A DNA stretch of 64,000 bases from Hyphomicrobiales bacterium. Its GTDB lineage: Bacteria; Pseudomonadota; Alphaproteobacteria; Rhizobiales; Rhizobiaceae. The notes under the pieces are model-generated. The model made no database searches. It had not been told where the DNA came from and worked only from the letters and a program-made list of their open reading frames with translations. Below, piece by piece: positions 35,768-45,345 of this stretch. The DNA is taken from assembly GCA_017305925.1 (NCBI GenBank), contig JAFKJW010000180.1, forward strand, positions 62,001 to 126,000, given 5' to 3'. Within the stretch, counting starts at the first letter, position 1, and each line of letters begins with the position of its first letter. Position numbers and translations under genes: made by a program.

Positions 35768-36789
35768 CCGGCGAAGCCGGTCCAGCCGCTGCGCAGCATG
35801 CCGACGATGCCGCCGGGATAGGCGAGCATCACGGCCAGGATGAGCAGCGCCGTGATGATCGGCCGCCAGGCGCCGAAGTCGGCCATCGCCTCGGAGAAGA
35901 TCGTCAGCACGAAGGAGGCGACGATCGCACCGTAGATGGTGCCCGTCCCGCCGAGCAGCACCATCGACAGGACGATCGTGGCGAGGCTCATGCCGAACAC
36001 CTCGACGGAGGCGTTGCGCTGGTAGGCCGCGTAGAAGGCACCCGCGACGCCGGTGAAGAAGGCGCTCGCGGCCAGCGTGATCAGCCGCTGGCGAACCAGC
36101 GAGATGCCGCGGCTGACGGCATATTCCTCGTTGTCGCGCAGCGCCACGACGCTGATGCCCGTGCGCGAGCGCACGAACAGGCGCAGGAATATCGTGCTGA
36201 GCACCAGCAGTCCGAACGCGATGTAGAAATAGGCAAACTTGGCATCCCGGACCATGTTGTGGTCGAAGACGTAGAGTCCGGGAATGCGAACCAGCCCCTG
36301 GGTGCCGCCGGTATAGTCGGACTGGCTGAGGATGACCTGCATCACCAGTTGCGCGAAGCCGAAGGTGACGAGGACGATGTAGATGCCCTTGAGGCGCAGG
36401 ATGGGGATGGTGACGACGACGGCGGCGACGACGGCGATGACGCCGCTCGCCGCCATCGCGATCCACGGGTCCATCGCCGCCAGCTTGGTCAGCAGGCTGT
36501 AGGCATAGACGCCGATGCCGAACAGCGCGATGTGGCCGAAATTGAAGACGCCGCCATAGCCGAGGCTCAGGTCCCAGTTGGACGCGACGATCGCGTAGAT
36601 GAACACCATGATCAGCACATGGCGGCTGTAGCTGTCGGCGAAGACGAAGGGGGCGAGCGCGAGCAGCGCGAAGCCGACGGCCATGGCGGCTGCCTCGCGC
36701 CGCCACGAGACGCGGCCGGGCGCGCGGGGAACGCCCGCGAGGGAGGCGGGGGATATGGCCTCCTCGTCTTCGAGCCTTGCCGCCGTCAT
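35746..36789 (-). CDS. Branched-chain amino acid/amide ABC transporter permease, LivM-type
   Basis: A 347-residue inner-membrane permease. After a 30-residue charged leader come nine or so hydrophobic segments with the family's SLGYGGVFNFGHIALFGIGVYA loop and the coupling region ALRDNEEYAVSRGISLVRQR. The ATG at 36789 overlaps the LivH-type stop (ATGA). It is the last gene of a five-gene importer. Confidence 0.93.
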   Translation of the reverse strand: MTAARLEDEEAISPASLAGVPRAPGRVSWRREAAAMAVGFALLALAPFVFADSYSRHVLIMVFIYAIVASNWDLSLGYGGVFNFGHIALFGIGVYAYSLLTKLAAMDPWIAMAASGVIAVVAAVVVTIPILRLKGIYIVLVTFGFAQLVMQVILSQSDYTGGTQGLVRIPGLYVFDHNMVRDAKFAYFYIAFGLLVLSTIFLRLFVRSRTGISVVALRDNEEYAVSRGISLVRQRLITLAASAFFTGVAGAFYAAYQRNASVEVFGMSLATIVLSMVLLGGTGTIYGAIVASFVLTIFSEAMADFGAWRPIITALLILAVMLAYPGGIVGMLRSGWTGFAGLSKRAK

Positions 36790-37664
36790 GCGAGACCCCT
36801 TGCGCGACCGGTCGAGAACAGGCCCTCCGGACGCACCATCAGGGTCAGGATGAGCGCGGCGAAGAGCAGGGCCGGCGTCCAGTAGAGGCCGAAATAATAG
36901 CTGCACACAGCCTCGAAGAAGCCGATCACATAGGCGGCGAAGATCGGCCCGGAAATGCTCGATATGCCGCCGAAGACCACCACGATCAGGGCCTTCAGCA
37001 GCGGGTCCGCGCCCATCACCGGGGTCATGAAGCGATATCCGCCGAGGAAGATGCCGGCAAGCGCGGCGAGTGCGGCCGCGATGCCGAAGGCCAGAGCGTA
37101 GAGCACCGTCACGTTCAGCCCGACGAGCCGGCTCGCGTCCTCGTTCTGCGCGACGGCGCGCAGCGCGAGCCCCAGCCTGGTCCGGTTGAGGAACAGCCAG
37201 AGCGCGCAAAGGATGACCGGCGTGACGACGATGATGGCAATCTGGTGCAGGGAGACACCGATACCGCCGATCATCACGTTGCCGTCCAGCAGCGGCGGCA
37301 CCTGCTTGGCGCGCGGCCCCCAGACGACGAGCGCCCCGTTCTCGATCAGAGAGCCGGCCGCGAGCGTGGTGATGACCACCACGAGAACGAGGTTGGCGCG
37401 GCCGATCAGCGGCCGCACGACGGTGGCCTGCAGCAACCAGCCGGCGCCGGCCGTCAGCACAACGGCGAGCGGGAAGGCGGCGAAGGGCGGCAGGCCCCAT
37501 GCGCCGAGCTGCCAGGCGACATAGGCTCCCAGCATCATCAGCACGCCGTGGCTGAAATTGAACACGCCGATCGTGGTCCAGACCAGCGCCAGCCCCACGG
37601 CCATCATCGCATAAAGCGACCCCTGGAACAGACCGCCGAACAGGATATCCGCTGCCGTGTTCAT
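36786..37664 (-). CDS. Branched-chain amino acid/amide ABC transporter permease, LivH-type
   Basis: A 292-residue permease with the typical start DILFGGLFQGSLYAMMAVGL and GVFNFSHGVLMMLGAYVAW, and the coupling segment ALRAVAQNEDASRLVGLNV. It forms the membrane channel together with the LivM-type protein, to which it is translationally coupled. The start lies three bases after the preceding ATPase stop. Confidence 0.93.
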   Translation of the reverse strand: MNTAADILFGGLFQGSLYAMMAVGLALVWTTIGVFNFSHGVLMMLGAYVAWQLGAWGLPPFAAFPLAVVLTAGAGWLLQATVVRPLIGRANLVLVVVITTLAAGSLIENGALVVWGPRAKQVPPLLDGNVMIGGIGVSLHQIAIIVVTPVILCALWLFLNRTRLGLALRAVAQNEDASRLVGLNVTVLYALAFGIAAALAALAGIFLGGYRFMTPVMGADPLLKALIVVVFGGISSISGPIFAAYVIGFFEAVCSYYFGLYWTPALLFAALILTLMVRPEGLFSTGRARGLA

Positions 37665-37667
37665 CCG

Positions 37668-38384
37668 TCAGTGTCCGAAATACATGGCCATGATGTCGGA
37701 ATGGGCCAGGCTCTCGCCCGGCCTGATCTCCGTCTCGACCTGGCCGTGATTGATGAAATAGAGATGGTTCGTCAGCTCCAGCAGGAACTCCACGTCCTGC
37801 TCGACCACGATCAGCGGCACGCCGCTCCTGGAGATGTCGAACACCGCCTTGCAGAGCTCGTCCTTGATCTTCGGCGCCAGGCCGAGCGTCGGCTCGTCCA
37901 GGATCAGCAGCTTCGGATCACCCATCAGCGCGGTGCCGATCGATACCATCTGCCGCTCGCCGCCGGACAGGGTCCGCACGCGCTGGCGCCAGCGGGCGCC
38001 GAGCTTGGGGAAAAGCGCCAGCACCCTCTCCCGGTTCGCCGCCTCCGCGGCCCTGGCGCGCGGCGCATAGGCGCCGAGCGTCAGGCAGTCGGCGATGGTG
38101 AGGTCGGGAAAGAGGGTGTTGCCCTGGGGAACGTGGATCAGACCCCGGTCGACGATCGCGCGCGGGCTCATGCCGGTGATGTCGTGGCCGTCGAAGCGCA
38201 CCGTCCCGCCGCGCGGCTTGAGGAGACCCGACACCGCGCGCAGCAGCGTGGTCTTGCCGTGTCCGTTCGGCCCGAACAGGCCGACATTGCCCGACCGCCC
38301 CGCCTCCATCGAGATGCCGCCCAGCACCGTCACCCGGCCGTAGCCGGCGGCGAGGCCGGCGACACGGAGCATCGGCTCGCTCAT
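37668..38384 (-). CDS. Branched-chain amino acid/amide ABC transporter ATPase, LivF-type
   Basis: A 238-residue ATPase: Walker A GPNGHGKTT, signature LSGGERQM, Walker B LLILDEPTLGLAP, and VEQD at the H-loop, where LivF proteins normally have glutamine rather than histidine. The chosen ATG at 38384 starts MSEPMLRVAGL and overlaps the LivG-type stop by four bases. Confidence 0.93.
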   Translation of the reverse strand: MSEPMLRVAGLAAGYGRVTVLGGISMEAGRSGNVGLFGPNGHGKTTLLRAVSGLLKPRGGTVRFDGHDITGMSPRAIVDRGLIHVPQGNTLFPDLTIADCLTLGAYAPRARAAEAANRERVLALFPKLGARWRQRVRTLSGGERQMVSIGTALMGDPKLLILDEPTLGLAPKIKDELCKAVFDISRSGVPLIVVEQDVEFLLELTNHLYFINHGQVETEIRPGESLAHSDIMAMYFGH

Positions 38385-39109
38385 GCTGCCTTCCGGCTTC
38401 CGAGATAGGCCTCGACCACGCGGGCATCGGCAACGACGGAGCGCGGATCGCCGAGCGCCAGCACGGAGCCCTCGTTGAGGACGAGCAGGTGCTGCGACAG
38501 GCTCATCAGCAGCGTCAGCACATGCTCGATCAGCAGGATGGTTATGCCGCGCGCCGCGATGCGGCGGATGAGGTCGATCGAGCTGTCGATCTCGGGCTTG
38601 GTCAGGCTGGAGGCGGGCTCGTCCAGCAGGAGCATCTTCGGCCTTGTCGCGATCGCGGTGGCGAGCATCAGGCACTTGCGCTGGAAGACGGAAAGCTCGC
38701 CGGCGGAGCGGCCGAGGTCCGCGCGATCGAAGCCGACGAACTCCAGCGCCTCGGCGGCGGCTTCCGCGGCCGTCCCGCCATCCGAGCCGGCGAACGTCGC
38801 CCCCATCAGCGCGTTCTCGAACACGGTCAACCCGTCGAAGGCGGTCTCGCGCTGGAAGGTCCGGGCCAGCCCGAGCCGCGCGATCCGGTGCCCCGGCAGG
38901 CCCTGGATCTCGGCGCCGTCGAAGCGGACGACACCCCGGTCCGGCCCGAAGGGTATGCCCGTGATGGTGTTGAAAAGCGTGCTCTTGCCGCTGCCGTTCG
39001 GACCGGCGATCCCGAAGATCTCGCCGGCCTCGACCTTGAAGGAGACGCCGTCCACGGCCTTCAGCGAGCCGAAGGCCTTCGAGACGCCGTCCAGCTCCAG
39101 CAGCGCCAT
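38381..39109 (-). CDS. Branched-chain amino acid/amide ABC transporter ATPase, LivG-type
   Basis: A 242-residue ATPase with Walker A GPNGSGKST, Q-loop in LARTFQRETAFDGLTV, Walker B MLLLDEPASSL and H-loop histidine in LLIEHVLTLL. The signature, usually LPYGQQRR or LSGGQ, reads LSVFQRKCLM, a marked departure that weakens one of the two ATP sites. The start is four bases after the binding-protein stop. Confidence 0.91.
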   Translation of the reverse strand: MALLELDGVSKAFGSLKAVDGVSFKVEAGEIFGIAGPNGSGKSTLFNTITGIPFGPDRGVVRFDGAEIQGLPGHRIARLGLARTFQRETAFDGLTVFENALMGATFAGSDGGTAAEAAAEALEFVGFDRADLGRSAGELSVFQRKCLMLATAIATRPKMLLLDEPASSLTKPEIDSSIDLIRRIAARGITILLIEHVLTLLMSLSQHLLVLNEGSVLALGDPRSVVADARVVEAYLGSRKAA

Positions 39110-39112
39110 GCG

Positions 39113-40366
39113 TCACTTCATCCAGGGCTGGGTCTGAAACTCACCCGTGGCGTATTTGGCCGGCGAGATCAGCGTGCGCTGGCCGTCCCAGATCTGGAAG
39201 AAGGTGATCGGGATGAAGTCGTCGCCCTGCGTCGCGAGGTGGGTGGCCGGGTCGAACTTCAGCCGGCCGGCGGCAATCTGCTTGTCGGTTTCGCCGAGCG
39301 CCTTCATGACCGCCTTGTGGTCGGAGAAGCCGCCGGCCTTCTTGACGGCGTCGAGATAGACATAGACCGTCTCGTAGAGCGCGACACCGTAGGTTCCGCT
39401 CTCGACACCGTATTTGGCCTTGTACTTGTCGGCCACTTCGGCGGCGCGAGGGTTCTTCGGCGTGGTCAGCGGACCGCCGAGCAGGTCGTAGATGACGCCG
39501 TCCGAGTTCTTCTTGGTGAACTCGACGAACTCGGGCACGCTCGGCGCATATTGCAGGAAGACGAGGCTCTTGGTCGGCTGCTCCAGGAACTGGTTCAGGA
39601 ACGAGGCGGAATTGCCCGGCAGGTAGTCGGTGTTGATGACCAGGTCGGGCACGTCGGCGCGAACCTTGGCGAGGATGGAGCGCCAGTCCGTCACCTCGCC
39701 GAACGGCACGAGTTCGTCCACCGTGATGGTCCAGCCCTGCTCGGCGAAGGTCTTCTTCATGCCCTCCGAGATGGTCTTCGAATAGGCGTTGTCGGAGGAG
39801 ATGATCGCCACCTTCTTGGTCGGAAGCTGCACCTTGCCGTCCTTGGCGAGCTTCTCGACGAAATAGGTCACGTCGGTGTTGTAGGCATCGAAGGACGGCG
39901 TCAGCGACCAGCAGCAGGCGTATTTCTCGGGATCGGGCGCGATGATGTCGCGCGTCTGCTGCGAGGTGGCGGACAGGATGTAGGGCATCTCCGCCTCGGC
40001 CATGTTCTCGATCTCGAAATTGGTGAGGCTGGCATATCCGGTCGTCATGAAATGGACGTCGGGATCGCCGAGCAGGCGCTCCACGGCGCTGGTCACGTTG
40101 CCGGCCGACTGGTCCTTCACGTCGCCGACGACCAGCTCGAAGGTGTTGCCGTCGAAGCCGCCCGCGGCATTGATCTCGTCGATGGCGAGTTGTGCGCCGC
40201 GCTGGAATTCCTGGCCGTCGGCGGCGGCCGGTCCGGTAAGCGGCGCAAGCAGCCCGATCTTGATCGTATCGGCCCAGGCGCCCGTCGCGGCAGTGGCGGC
40301 CAGGACGGCGACCGACGCCCCCAGAAGAAGGCTGCGGATGCGGCAGCCCGCGGTTTTCGACATCAT
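39113..40366 (-). CDS. LivK-type periplasmic binding protein
   Basis: A 417-residue Peripla_BP_6 protein. After a leader of about 32 residues (basic start, hydrophobic core, cut after AWA), the mature part begins TIKIGLLAPLTGPAAADGQE, the family hallmark. It binds a branched-chain amino acid, an amide or an aromatic acid; the ligand is not determinable here. GAGGGG lies before the paired ATG codons. It heads the importer operon and is divergent from an alpha/beta hydrolase gene, which may act on the same compound. Confidence 0.93.
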   Translation of the reverse strand: MMSKTAGCRIRSLLLGASVAVLAATAATGAWADTIKIGLLAPLTGPAAADGQEFQRGAQLAIDEINAAGGFDGNTFELVVGDVKDQSAGNVTSAVERLLGDPDVHFMTTGYASLTNFEIENMAEAEMPYILSATSQQTRDIIAPDPEKYACCWSLTPSFDAYNTDVTYFVEKLAKDGKVQLPTKKVAIISSDNAYSKTISEGMKKTFAEQGWTITVDELVPFGEVTDWRSILAKVRADVPDLVINTDYLPGNSASFLNQFLEQPTKSLVFLQYAPSVPEFVEFTKKNSDGVIYDLLGGPLTTPKNPRAAEVADKYKAKYGVESGTYGVALYETVYVYLDAVKKAGGFSDHKAVMKALGETDKQIAAGRLKFDPATHLATQGDDFIPITFFQIWDGQRTLISPAKYATGEFQTQPWMK

Positions 40367-40536
40367 GGCGCGACCCCTCTGTGACGCTGTTGGCTAGGTT
40401 GGATAATTGACAATCTACGCACAGGCGGTCCAATCTGAAAAGGCATCTCCACACTTTGCCGCGCTCTTTTGCTCTCCGCCGGCTCGCGGCATGGGGTGAC
40501 GAGCGTTTTTGAGACAGACGAATCCGGGAGGCTCGG

Positions 40537-41367
40537 GTGGCAAGAAAGTCGAAGCTGGAAACGAGCCACGGGACGCTCGCCGTGCGCGAGTCCGAGGGCG
40601 GTGGAATGCCGGTGCTGATGATCCACGGCAACTCCTCGTGCAGCGAGGTCTTCCGCAACCAGTTCGAGGGCCGCATCGGGCGCGACTACCACCTCATCGC
40701 GTTCGACCTGCCGGGCCATGGCGAATCCTCCGACGCGATCGATCCCGACCGCACCTACAACATGCCCGGCTACGCGGACGCATTCACCGAGGCCATGCTG
40801 AAGCTCGGCTACGACCGCGCCGCCATCTTCGGCTGGTCGCTCGGCGGCCATATCGGCCTGGAGATGATCGGCCTCTACAAGGGCATGCTCGGCCTGATGA
40901 TCACCGGCACGCCGCCTGTCTCGGCCGCCGACCTCTCCAACGGCTTCCTGCCGAGCCCGCATATGGGGCTCGCAGGCAAAGAGGATTTCACGCCCGAGGA
41001 CGTGGACGCCTATGCGCACAGCACCTGCGGCGAGCCCTTCGACCAGCTGCTCTACGATGCGGTGAAGCGTACCGACGGGCGGGCGCGGGCGATGATGCTC
41101 GGCAAGTTCGCCCAGGGCGTCGGCCGCGACCAGTCCAAGATCGTGCTCGGCGACACGCCGCCGATCGCCGTGGTCAACGGCGCGGACGAGCCCTTCGTCA
41201 ATGTCGCCTTCGTCGACACGATCCCGTTCTCCAACCTCTGGGAAGGCAAGAAGCACGTCATCAGCAAGTCGGGCCACGCACCCTTCTGGGATTCGCCGGA
41301 CCGCTTCGACCCGATCCTCGACCGCTTCCTGAAGAGCCTCGAGCCGGAGTGGCGCGGGACGGCATAG
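40537..41367 (+). CDS. Alpha/beta hydrolase
   Basis: A 276-residue alpha/beta-fold hydrolase with no signal peptide. HGNSSCSEVF supplies the oxyanion region, the nucleophile elbow is GWSLGGH (Ser near residue 102), the acid is probably the Asp in NGADEPF, and the histidine is in KSGHAPFWD. The start is a GTG with GGGAGG upstream. It is divergent from the Liv-type importer operon, so it may cleave an ester or amide brought in by it. Confidence 0.88.
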   Translation: MARKSKLETSHGTLAVRESEGGGMPVLMIHGNSSCSEVFRNQFEGRIGRDYHLIAFDLPGHGESSDAIDPDRTYNMPGYADAFTEAMLKLGYDRAAIFGWSLGGHIGLEMIGLYKGMLGLMITGTPPVSAADLSNGFLPSPHMGLAGKEDFTPEDVDAYAHSTCGEPFDQLLYDAVKRTDGRARAMMLGKFAQGVGRDQSKIVLGDTPPIAVVNGADEPFVNVAFVDTIPFSNLWEGKKHVISKSGHAPFWDSPDRFDPILDRFLKSLEPEWRGTA

Positions 41368-41675
41368 GGCCCGGCCTGAAGGAACTCCCGTCAGATCGGA
41401 CTTCATGCCAATGATTTCCGTGGCCGCCTCCCTTGAATTCGGGCACCCGCCGCAGCGATGCCGGTGAGCATCATGGCCCGATCAGACCGCGCTGGACGAC
41501 AAGCGCCGAATGGAACGGGCGAGCCAAGGACGAGGCGCTGATGCCAAATTTCGTATCAATACCAAGTTCTTTCTTTATTGGACAACGATCGCGCCGGAGC
41601 CCATAGGATCCATAAGATCCGGGGCTTCCTGTAGGGAAGCGCGCCGACAATTTTCGTCAACAAGGGGGAACGTCC
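41368..41675. other. Intergenic control region of the second peptide importer
   Basis: About 300 bases without a convincing gene. It contains an imperfect tandem repeat CATAGGATC/CATAAGATC (41602-41619) about 60 bases before the binding-protein start, and an A/T-rich stretch (41548-41582) that could be the promoter. No regulator gene is adjacent. Confidence 0.4.
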
Positions 41676-43331
41676 ATGTCTGCCCGGAATTTCCATCTGC
41701 CCAATCTCAATCGTCGCAATCTGCTTCAGGCAGCTTCGGCTTCGGCCGCTGCGGCGGTGATGCCCCGTATCCTGGATATCCCGGCGGCCTACGCCCAGGC
41801 CGGCTCGACGCTCGTCATTGCCGCGCCCGCCACGCCGCAGAGTCTCGACTGCAATTTCGATGTCAGCCTCGGCACCTTCGAGGCGATCGCCGCGCTGTAT
41901 GACGGCCTCCTGGGCTATGAGAAGATCCCCGACCCGCAGGCCCCCGATGCGCGGCGCGAGGACATCGCGTTTCATGCCGACAAGCCCGGCGGGGTCAACA
42001 TGGTCGGCAAGCTGGCGGAAAGCTGGGAGCTCGATCCGAGCGGCAAGCGCGTCGTGTTCAAGCTCCGCCAGGGCGTCATGAGCAACTGGGGCAACGAACT
42101 GACCGCCGAGGACGTGCGCTGGACCTGGAACCGCGCCTTCGAGCTCGGCGCCCTTGGCGCGTTCTACACGGCCGTCTGCGGCCTCAAGAGGCCCGAGGAC
42201 GTGAAGGTGGAAGACAAATATGTGGTTTCCTTCAACGTCGACGAGCCCAATCCGCTCCTGCTCAAAATCGAGACGAACCTCTACACGCCCGTCTATGACA
42301 GCGTGAAGTGCAAGGCCGAGGGTGGAACCGACGATCCCTGGGCGCGCAAGTTCATCGAGAACAACAGCGCCGGCTTCGGCCCCTATCAGCTCCAGCAGCT
42401 CGTGCGCGGCCAGCAGGCCGTGTTCCAGGCGCGTCCCGACTATTATGGCGGCAAGCCGGCCATCGACACGGTCGTGTTCAAGGAGGTGCCGACCTCGGCC
42501 TCGCGCGTCCAGCTTCTGCAGGGCGGCGCCGTGGACATCGCCCAGTATCTGCAGCCGCTGGAAATCATCAGCCTGAAGAACGTGCCGAGCGTCGCCGTGG
42601 AAACCGTTCCGGCGTCCTTCATGATCTGGATCGAGCTCAACGCCAAGATCGAGCCGTTCGACAATGTCGACGTGCGCCGCGCCATGAACTACGCGTTTCC
42701 GCAGCAGGAGGTGATCAAGGCGATCTACCAGGATCTCGCAAGCCCCCTCAACGGCTGCATGCCGAACATCTATCCCGGCTTCACGGACGAGGCCTTCCAT
42801 TACGAGCATAACCTCGACAAGGCCAAGGAGCTGCTGGAGAAGGCGGGCCATGGCAGCGGGTTCAAGAGCACGCTCGCCTACAATGCCGGCGATCCCGTGC
42901 AGGAGCCGATCGCCATCATCTATCAGTCGGCGCTGAAGAAGATCGGCATCGAACTGGAACTCAAGAAGGTGCCGGCCGGCTCCTTCTACAATTTCGTGAC
43001 CGACCGCAAGCAGCCGATGATCTTCTACGTCGACAGCCCGTGGTGCCCCGATCCGGGTTATTCCCTGACGCTCTATTTCGACAGCAAGAGCTACGTGAAC
43101 TACAGCAACTACGCCAACGCCGACGTCGACAAGCTCCTGGCGGAAATGGCCGCGACGGCGGATGAGGCCGCGCGTATCGAAAAGGCGAAAGCCGCGCAGA
43201 AGATCATCGTGGACGAGGCGCCCTGGACGTTCGTGGCGTATCCCAACTACACGATGGCGCGCAAGGCGGACCTGAAGGGCTGGACCTACTACACGTCCAA
43301 CAACATCCGTTTCCAGGACTTCAGCCGCTGA
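41676..43331 (+). CDS. Peptide-type ABC solute-binding protein
   Basis: A 551-residue SBP_bac_5 protein with a twin-arginine leader (LNRRNLLQAAS), cut near AYA about residue 39. The mature start has TLVIAAPATPQSLD and the family helix region (LRQGVMSNWGNELTAEDVRW). The ATG follows GGGGGA. Its substrate range is probably unlike the other importer of this class in the window, judging by the different binding-protein sequence and ATPase pair. The permease gene begins eight bases downstream. Confidence 0.92.
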   Translation: MSARNFHLPNLNRRNLLQAASASAAAAVMPRILDIPAAYAQAGSTLVIAAPATPQSLDCNFDVSLGTFEAIAALYDGLLGYEKIPDPQAPDARREDIAFHADKPGGVNMVGKLAESWELDPSGKRVVFKLRQGVMSNWGNELTAEDVRWTWNRAFELGALGAFYTAVCGLKRPEDVKVEDKYVVSFNVDEPNPLLLKIETNLYTPVYDSVKCKAEGGTDDPWARKFIENNSAGFGPYQLQQLVRGQQAVFQARPDYYGGKPAIDTVVFKEVPTSASRVQLLQGGAVDIAQYLQPLEIISLKNVPSVAVETVPASFMIWIELNAKIEPFDNVDVRRAMNYAFPQQEVIKAIYQDLASPLNGCMPNIYPGFTDEAFHYEHNLDKAKELLEKAGHGSGFKSTLAYNAGDPVQEPIAIIYQSALKKIGIELELKKVPAGSFYNFVTDRKQPMIFYVDSPWCPDPGYSLTLYFDSKSYVNYSNYANADVDKLLAEMAATADEAARIEKAKAAQKIIVDEAPWTFVAYPNYTMARKADLKGWTYYTSNNIRFQDFSR

Positions 43332-43338
43332 GGCTTTC

Positions 43339-44328
43339 GTGACCAGACAACCCCAGGGCGCCGGCGCGCTCCAGGTCTCGGCAGACAGGGAAGCGGGGAA
43401 TGCCCCCGCTTCCGGGTGGTCTTTTTTTCTGGCTGTGCTCAGGACCCGGCCGCAATTCGCCCTGGGCTACGGCATCGTCGTGCTCATCGTCCTGCTGGCG
43501 ATCTTCGCTCCGCTGATAGCACCGTTCGACCCGCGGCAGGCAAACCCGGCCGCCTTCCTGCAAAAGCCGGGCTGGCCCTATCTCATGGGTACGGACGCTA
43601 CCGGCCTCGATGTCTTCTCGCGCGTCATCTATGCCCCGCGGATCGACCTCACCATCGCGCTCGCGGGCACCGTGGTGTCGGCGCTCGCCGGGTCCATTCT
43701 TGGCGCGATCGCCGGCTATTACGAAACCAAGCGCGGCCTCGGGCGGATGGTCGCGGGCTTCATCATGCGCAGTTCCGACGTGGTGCAGGCGTTCCCTGTG
43801 TTCGTCTTCGCCATCGCGGTCGTCGCCGTGCTCGGGCAGAGCCTGCAATCGATCGTGCTTGCCGTGGCCTTCGTGAACGCGCCGATCTATCTGCGCCTCA
43901 TGCGCAGCCAGGTGCTGTCGGTGCGGCGGTTGCGGTATGTCGAGGCTGCCTACATCGCCGGCACGTCCGATCTCGGCATTCTCGCGCGTCATGTCATTCC
44001 CAACGCGATGGCGCCCGTGCTCGCGCAGCTTTCGGTCAATATCGGCTGGTCGATCCTGCTCACCGCCGGGCTCTCCTTCATCGGTGCCGGCGTCGAGGCG
44101 CCCACCCCTGAATGGGGCAGCATGATCGCCATGGGCTATCAGAACATCATCACCGGCCATTGGTGGCCTTCGATCTTTCCCGGACTTGCGCTGGCCCTGA
44201 CGATTTTCGGCTTCTCGCTGGTGGGCTCCAGCGTGGAAGTGCTTGCCGACCCGGTGCGGCGCGGCCGGCTGGCCGGCGAGATCCGCAGCAAGCGCGTTCG
44301 CAAGACTGCGGCAACGGCCCGCGCCTAG
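43339..44328 (+). CDS. Peptide-type ABC transporter permease, DppC-type
   Basis: A 329-residue permease with a 40-residue cytoplasmic leader, one membrane segment, then FAPLIAPFDP and YLMGTDATGLDVFSRVIYAPRI, the DppC signature region. The coupling motif is in AAYIAGTSDLGILARHVIPN. The start is a GTG. Here the C-type gene precedes the B-type gene, the reverse of the usual order. Confidence 0.91.
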   Translation: MTRQPQGAGALQVSADREAGNAPASGWSFFLAVLRTRPQFALGYGIVVLIVLLAIFAPLIAPFDPRQANPAAFLQKPGWPYLMGTDATGLDVFSRVIYAPRIDLTIALAGTVVSALAGSILGAIAGYYETKRGLGRMVAGFIMRSSDVVQAFPVFVFAIAVVAVLGQSLQSIVLAVAFVNAPIYLRLMRSQVLSVRRLRYVEAAYIAGTSDLGILARHVIPNAMAPVLAQLSVNIGWSILLTAGLSFIGAGVEAPTPEWGSMIAMGYQNIITGHWWPSIFPGLALALTIFGFSLVGSSVEVLADPVRRGRLAGEIRSKRVRKTAATARA

Positions 44329-44337
44329 GAGGACGCT

Positions 44338-45345
44338 TTGCAGATCCTCACCTATATCGGTCGCCGCCTGATCTTCGTGGGGCCGCAGCTGGTCGGCATC
44401 CTCCTGGTCACCTTCCTGTTGCTGAAGCTCATTCCGGGCGATCCCGCCGTGATGATGCTGGGCCCGTTCGCGACCGACGACGGCCTCGCAAGGCTGCGCA
44501 CGGAGCTCGGTCTCGATCGTTCCATCGTCGAGCAGTTCGGCATCTATTTGTGGCGGGTGTTGCACTGGGATCTGGGCACGTCCTGGCAGACCACCATGCC
44601 GGTGACATCCGATCTCGCGCAGCGTTTTCCGGCGACGCTGGAACTGGTGACGCTGTCGCTGCTCCTGGCGCTGGCGATCGGCATGCCGCTCGGCGTCGTC
44701 GGCGCCCGCAACAGGAACGGCATCGTCCGCAAGTTCGCCGACATTTACGGGCTCGCAGCGGGCGCCCTTCCGGATTTCTGGTTCGGCCTCGTGCTGATCT
44801 TCATCCTGTACACCATACTGGGTGTCGTCCCGGCGCCGCTCGGCCGGCTCGACTTCACCATCATTCCGCCTCCGGACGTGACCGGATCGCTTTTGATCGA
44901 CAGCGTCATCAGCGGAAACTGGCCGGCGCTTCGCAATGCCGCCGGCCATCTGCTCCTGCCGGTGCTGACGCTCGGCCTCATCAACGCCGCGCCGATCCTC
45001 AAGATGACCCTGTCGACCATGGAGCGCATGCTGGAGGCGGATTTCAGCCGTTATGCGGAAATGTGCGGGCTGCCGCCGAAGGTCGTGGCGCGCAAGGCGC
45101 TCAGGAATTCCCTTCCTTCCGTCATCACCATCGTCAGCGTGCTCTACGGCTTCCTCATCGGCGGCGCGGTGCTGGTGGAGATCGTGTTCAGTTGGGGCGG
45201 CGCCGGGCAATATGCGGTGCAGGGCGTCCTGAATGCCGACCTCAACCCGGTGCTCGGTTTCGTGCTCTACTCGGCGATCCTGTCGCTGGTCATCTACCTG
45301 ATCGTCGACCTGATCTATTTCGCCATCGATCCGAGGACGCGCTGA
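44338..45345 (+). CDS. Peptide-type ABC transporter permease, DppB-type
   Basis: A 335-residue permease beginning MQILTYIGRRLIFVGPQLV, with KLIPGDPAVMMLG as the DppB marker and the coupling helix in YAEMCGLPPKVVARKALRN. The start is a TTG, well supported by AGGAGG six bases before it. The stop overlaps the next ATG by one base (TGATG). Confidence 0.91.
   Translation: MQILTYIGRRLIFVGPQLVGILLVTFLLLKLIPGDPAVMMLGPFATDDGLARLRTELGLDRSIVEQFGIYLWRVLHWDLGTSWQTTMPVTSDLAQRFPATLELVTLSLLLALAIGMPLGVVGARNRNGIVRKFADIYGLAAGALPDFWFGLVLIFILYTILGVVPAPLGRLDFTIIPPPDVTGSLLIDSVISGNWPALRNAAGHLLLPVLTLGLINAAPILKMTLSTMERMLEADFSRYAEMCGLPPKVVARKALRNSLPSVITIVSVLYGFLIGGAVLVEIVFSWGGAGQYAVQGVLNADLNPVLGFVLYSAILSLVIYLIVDLIYFAIDPRTR

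Noticed and set aside
36777-38408. A 543-codon plus-strand frame opposite the Liv-type permease and ATPase genes
   Set aside because: It is the complement of well-supported transporter genes and consists of low-complexity His/Arg/Glu-rich text typical of shadow frames.
43321-45210. A 629-codon minus-strand frame opposite the two peptide-type permeases
   Set aside because: It is antisense to two permeases with intact membrane segments and coupling motifs; its own text is charged and repetitive without a fold.
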